This document shows, piece after piece, positions 59,261 through 60,285 of a stretch of 60,285 bases of DNA. The stretch covers positions 1 through 60,285 of the forward strand of contig CANQMW010000018.1 of the NCBI GenBank assembly GCA_947625045.1, given 5' to 3'. The first letter of the stretch is position 1. Every line of letters begins with the position of its first letter. The notes under the pieces are model-generated. The model was not told where the DNA came from and did no database searches. It worked only from the letters and a program-made list of their open reading frames with translations. The translations under genes and the position numbers were made by a program. This DNA comes from an uncultured Oscillospiraceae bacterium (GTDB lineage: Bacteria; Bacillota; Clostridia; Oscillospirales; Oscillospiraceae).

Positions 59261-59277
59261 ATACCCCCTTGGGGTAT
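59261..59277. promoter_or_regulatory. CsoR operator
   Basis: ATACCCCCTTGGGGTAT is a GC-cored palindrome of the classic CsoR type. It covers the predicted transcription start. Confidence 0.85.
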
Positions 59278-59281
59278 GTAT

Positions 59282-59310
59282 ATCATATGCCCGTCCGGGG
59301 TATATGTCAA
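59282..59310 (-). promoter_or_regulatory. csoR-copA promoter
   Basis: TTGACA (59310-59305), 17 bases, TATGAT (59287-59282) on the minus strand. Confidence 0.85.
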
Positions 59311-59351
59311 GGGGTTTATCTACATTATGCCCAGCAGACGGCATAAAGAAT

Positions 59352-59376
59352 AAGGCCCCCTCGTCAGAGGGGGCGT
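59352..59376. repeat. A-type palindrome, short copy A8
   Basis: aaggccccctcgtcagagggggcg is a lone terminal hairpin of the A family, between the copper operon and the recombinase gene. Confidence 0.6.
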
Positions 59377-59405
59377 CATAAGACAGTACAATATCGAATT
59401 ACGGG

Positions 59406-59431
59406 AATGGCGTGGCGGTTGTCACGCCATT
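59406..59431. terminator. Inverted repeat at the recombinase 3' end
   Basis: AATGGCGTG/CACGCCATT, 9-bp perfect arms with an 8-base loop, span the recombinase stop codon. It may be a terminator, or part of the mobile-element end. Confidence 0.5.
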
Positions 59432-60285
59432 TCCACTTGCATCAGTTCTTGGATGGGGATGAACCCCACAAAGTCATAGGAGATGTGGATGCTCTGCCGC
59501 CGCTTGCCGCTGCTCTTATCCGGGGCCTCTATGTAGATGGCCTTTACAAGCTCATGCAGTGCATACGGCGTCAGTTCCTCCAGCCCAACATATCTGTGCG
59601 CCTGGGCTATGAAGTGTTCCACATCGCTGGCTTTCTGCTCCTGCTGGGCCACCTCTTTTGTGAGCGTTTCCACTTCCTGTTTGAGCTTCGTTTGCTCGTC
59701 ATCATAGGACTTGCTCATGGACGCGAACCGCCCGTCGGAGATCGTCCCATTCACCCGGTCCTCATACAGCCGCATAAAGATGCGGTCCAGCTCGTTTAGC
59801 CGCTTCTCTGCCTTGGCCAGCTTCTTTTTGTTCACCCGGATGGCCTCGTTGGACGCCAGCTTCAGCTTGTCTCCCATGACCGCCCGGAAGTGCGCTTCAT
59901 GGTTTGCCACATAGGATATGACCATCTGCATATGCCGCAGCACCATATCCTCCAATACCATCGCCCGGATGTAATGACTGCCGCATTTGTCCTTGTTATG
60001 CCGGTGGGTGGAACAGGTGAAAAAATCCTGCCGCTTCTCAAACTTGACGCTGGTGCAGTAGTACATCTTCGCACCGCAGTCCGCGCAGAAAACCAGGCCG
60101 GAAAAGATACTGCTCTTGCCGGTTTTTGTCTGGCGGTGGCGCTGCTGGCGTATCTGCTGGACCTTCTCAAACACTTCCTCCGTAATGATGACCGGCTGGG
60201 TGTCATAGAATACGGTCCTGTCATCTTCCGGCGTTTTCCGCTGCTTCTTATCCCAGATGGAGTTGGTGTAGGTCTTGAAGTTGAC
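59422..60285 (-). CDS. Large serine recombinase, C-terminal part (5' end outside window)
   Basis: The visible 287 codons run in from the right edge without a start. Order: the end of the 'recombinase' domain (NFKTYTNSIWDKK, TQPVIITEEVFEKVQQIRQQR), a zinc beta-ribbon (FCADCGAKMYYCTS...FFTCSTHRHNKDKC), a long coiled coil (about 125-230 of this part) and a DUF4368-like tail (KRRQSIHISYDFVGFIP). Proteins of this build (TndX/TnpX type) move integrative or conjugative elements and are usually encoded at one end of the element. The catalytic serine domain lies outside the window. Confidence 0.9.
   Translation of the reverse strand, partial: VNFKTYTNSIWDKKQRKTPEDDRTVFYDTQPVIITEEVFEKVQQIRQQRHRQTKTGKSSIFSGLVFCADCGAKMYYCTSVKFEKRQDFFTCSTHRHNKDKCGSHYIRAMVLEDMVLRHMQMVISYVANHEAHFRAVMGDKLKLASNEAIRVNKKKLAKAEKRLNELDRIFMRLYEDRVNGTISDGRFASMSKSYDDEQTKLKQEVETLTKEVAQQEQKASDVEHFIAQAHRYVGLEELTPYALHELVKAIYIEAPDKSSGKRRQSIHISYDFVGFIPIQELMQVEMA

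Overview
The window looks like chromosome from a high-GC, endospore-forming Clostridia member, most likely Oscillospiraceae (Oscillibacter/Flavonifractor-like). This placement is inferred from gene content, not from a marker gene. The pointers are RNase Y, BofA, both dipicolinate synthase subunits, a class B sortase, YitT, GC-rich coding sequence and Oscillospiraceae-style palindromic repeats. I saw no rRNA, tRNA or CRISPR array.

Layout. 1-8147 is a surface module on the minus strand: a very large repeat-built secreted protein (3' end outside the window), a class B sortase with an odd Arg/Glu/Tyr-rich cytoplasmic tail, and a small membrane protein. 8261-10821 is a self-regulated GntR/YtrA-type ABC operon. 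11210-16637 (minus) holds RNase Y, a lysine-riboswitch-controlled amino-acid ABC transporter and BofA. 16914-22768 (plus) holds a topoisomerase IV-type subunit pair, a YitT protein and a LUD-domain protein. 23031-29162 (plus) holds a UBA-domain membrane protein, a two-component system, and a phospholipid group (PAP2, flippase-like protein, PssA, Psd) that should make phosphatidylethanolamine. 29204-34810 (minus) holds CstA with a partner, a small protein and the TrkH/TrkA potassium system. 34965-42958 holds a foldase lipoprotein, a DUF4015 glycosidase-like protein, dipicolinate synthase, DUF1015 and YhcH proteins and a cation/proton antiporter. 43022-45586 holds three HTH-XRE genes, two of them paralogous membrane-anchored regulators. 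An IS3-family (IS150-like) element sits at 45896-47137. 47157-52912 is a polA-rimI-tsaD-tsaE-tsaB-upp run. 53044-56103 is a second surface protein. 56404-59239 is a CsoR/CopA copper operon. The right edge enters a mobile element ending in a large serine recombinase.

Most striking observation: the two large surface-protein genes, about 50 kb apart, have near-identical promoter cassettes in which a homopolymeric G tract (11 and 10 G) fills most of an exactly 18-bp spacer between TTGAAA and a TAAAAT/TACAAT -10 box. This is the architecture of slipped-strand, phase-variable promoters. The first also has perfect 14-bp direct repeats at a 21-bp period upstream, resembling a LytTR-regulator site. 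Another strong signal is an interspersed element of about 110 bp (four copies) whose two hairpins change with compensating substitutions between copies.

Mobile and repeat DNA shapes gene ends here. Palindromic elements supply one gene's stop codon and another's ribosome binding site, and the IS element has split what reads as the upp terminator. copA carries a fused CopZ-like domain preceded by its own ribosome binding site and start codon.
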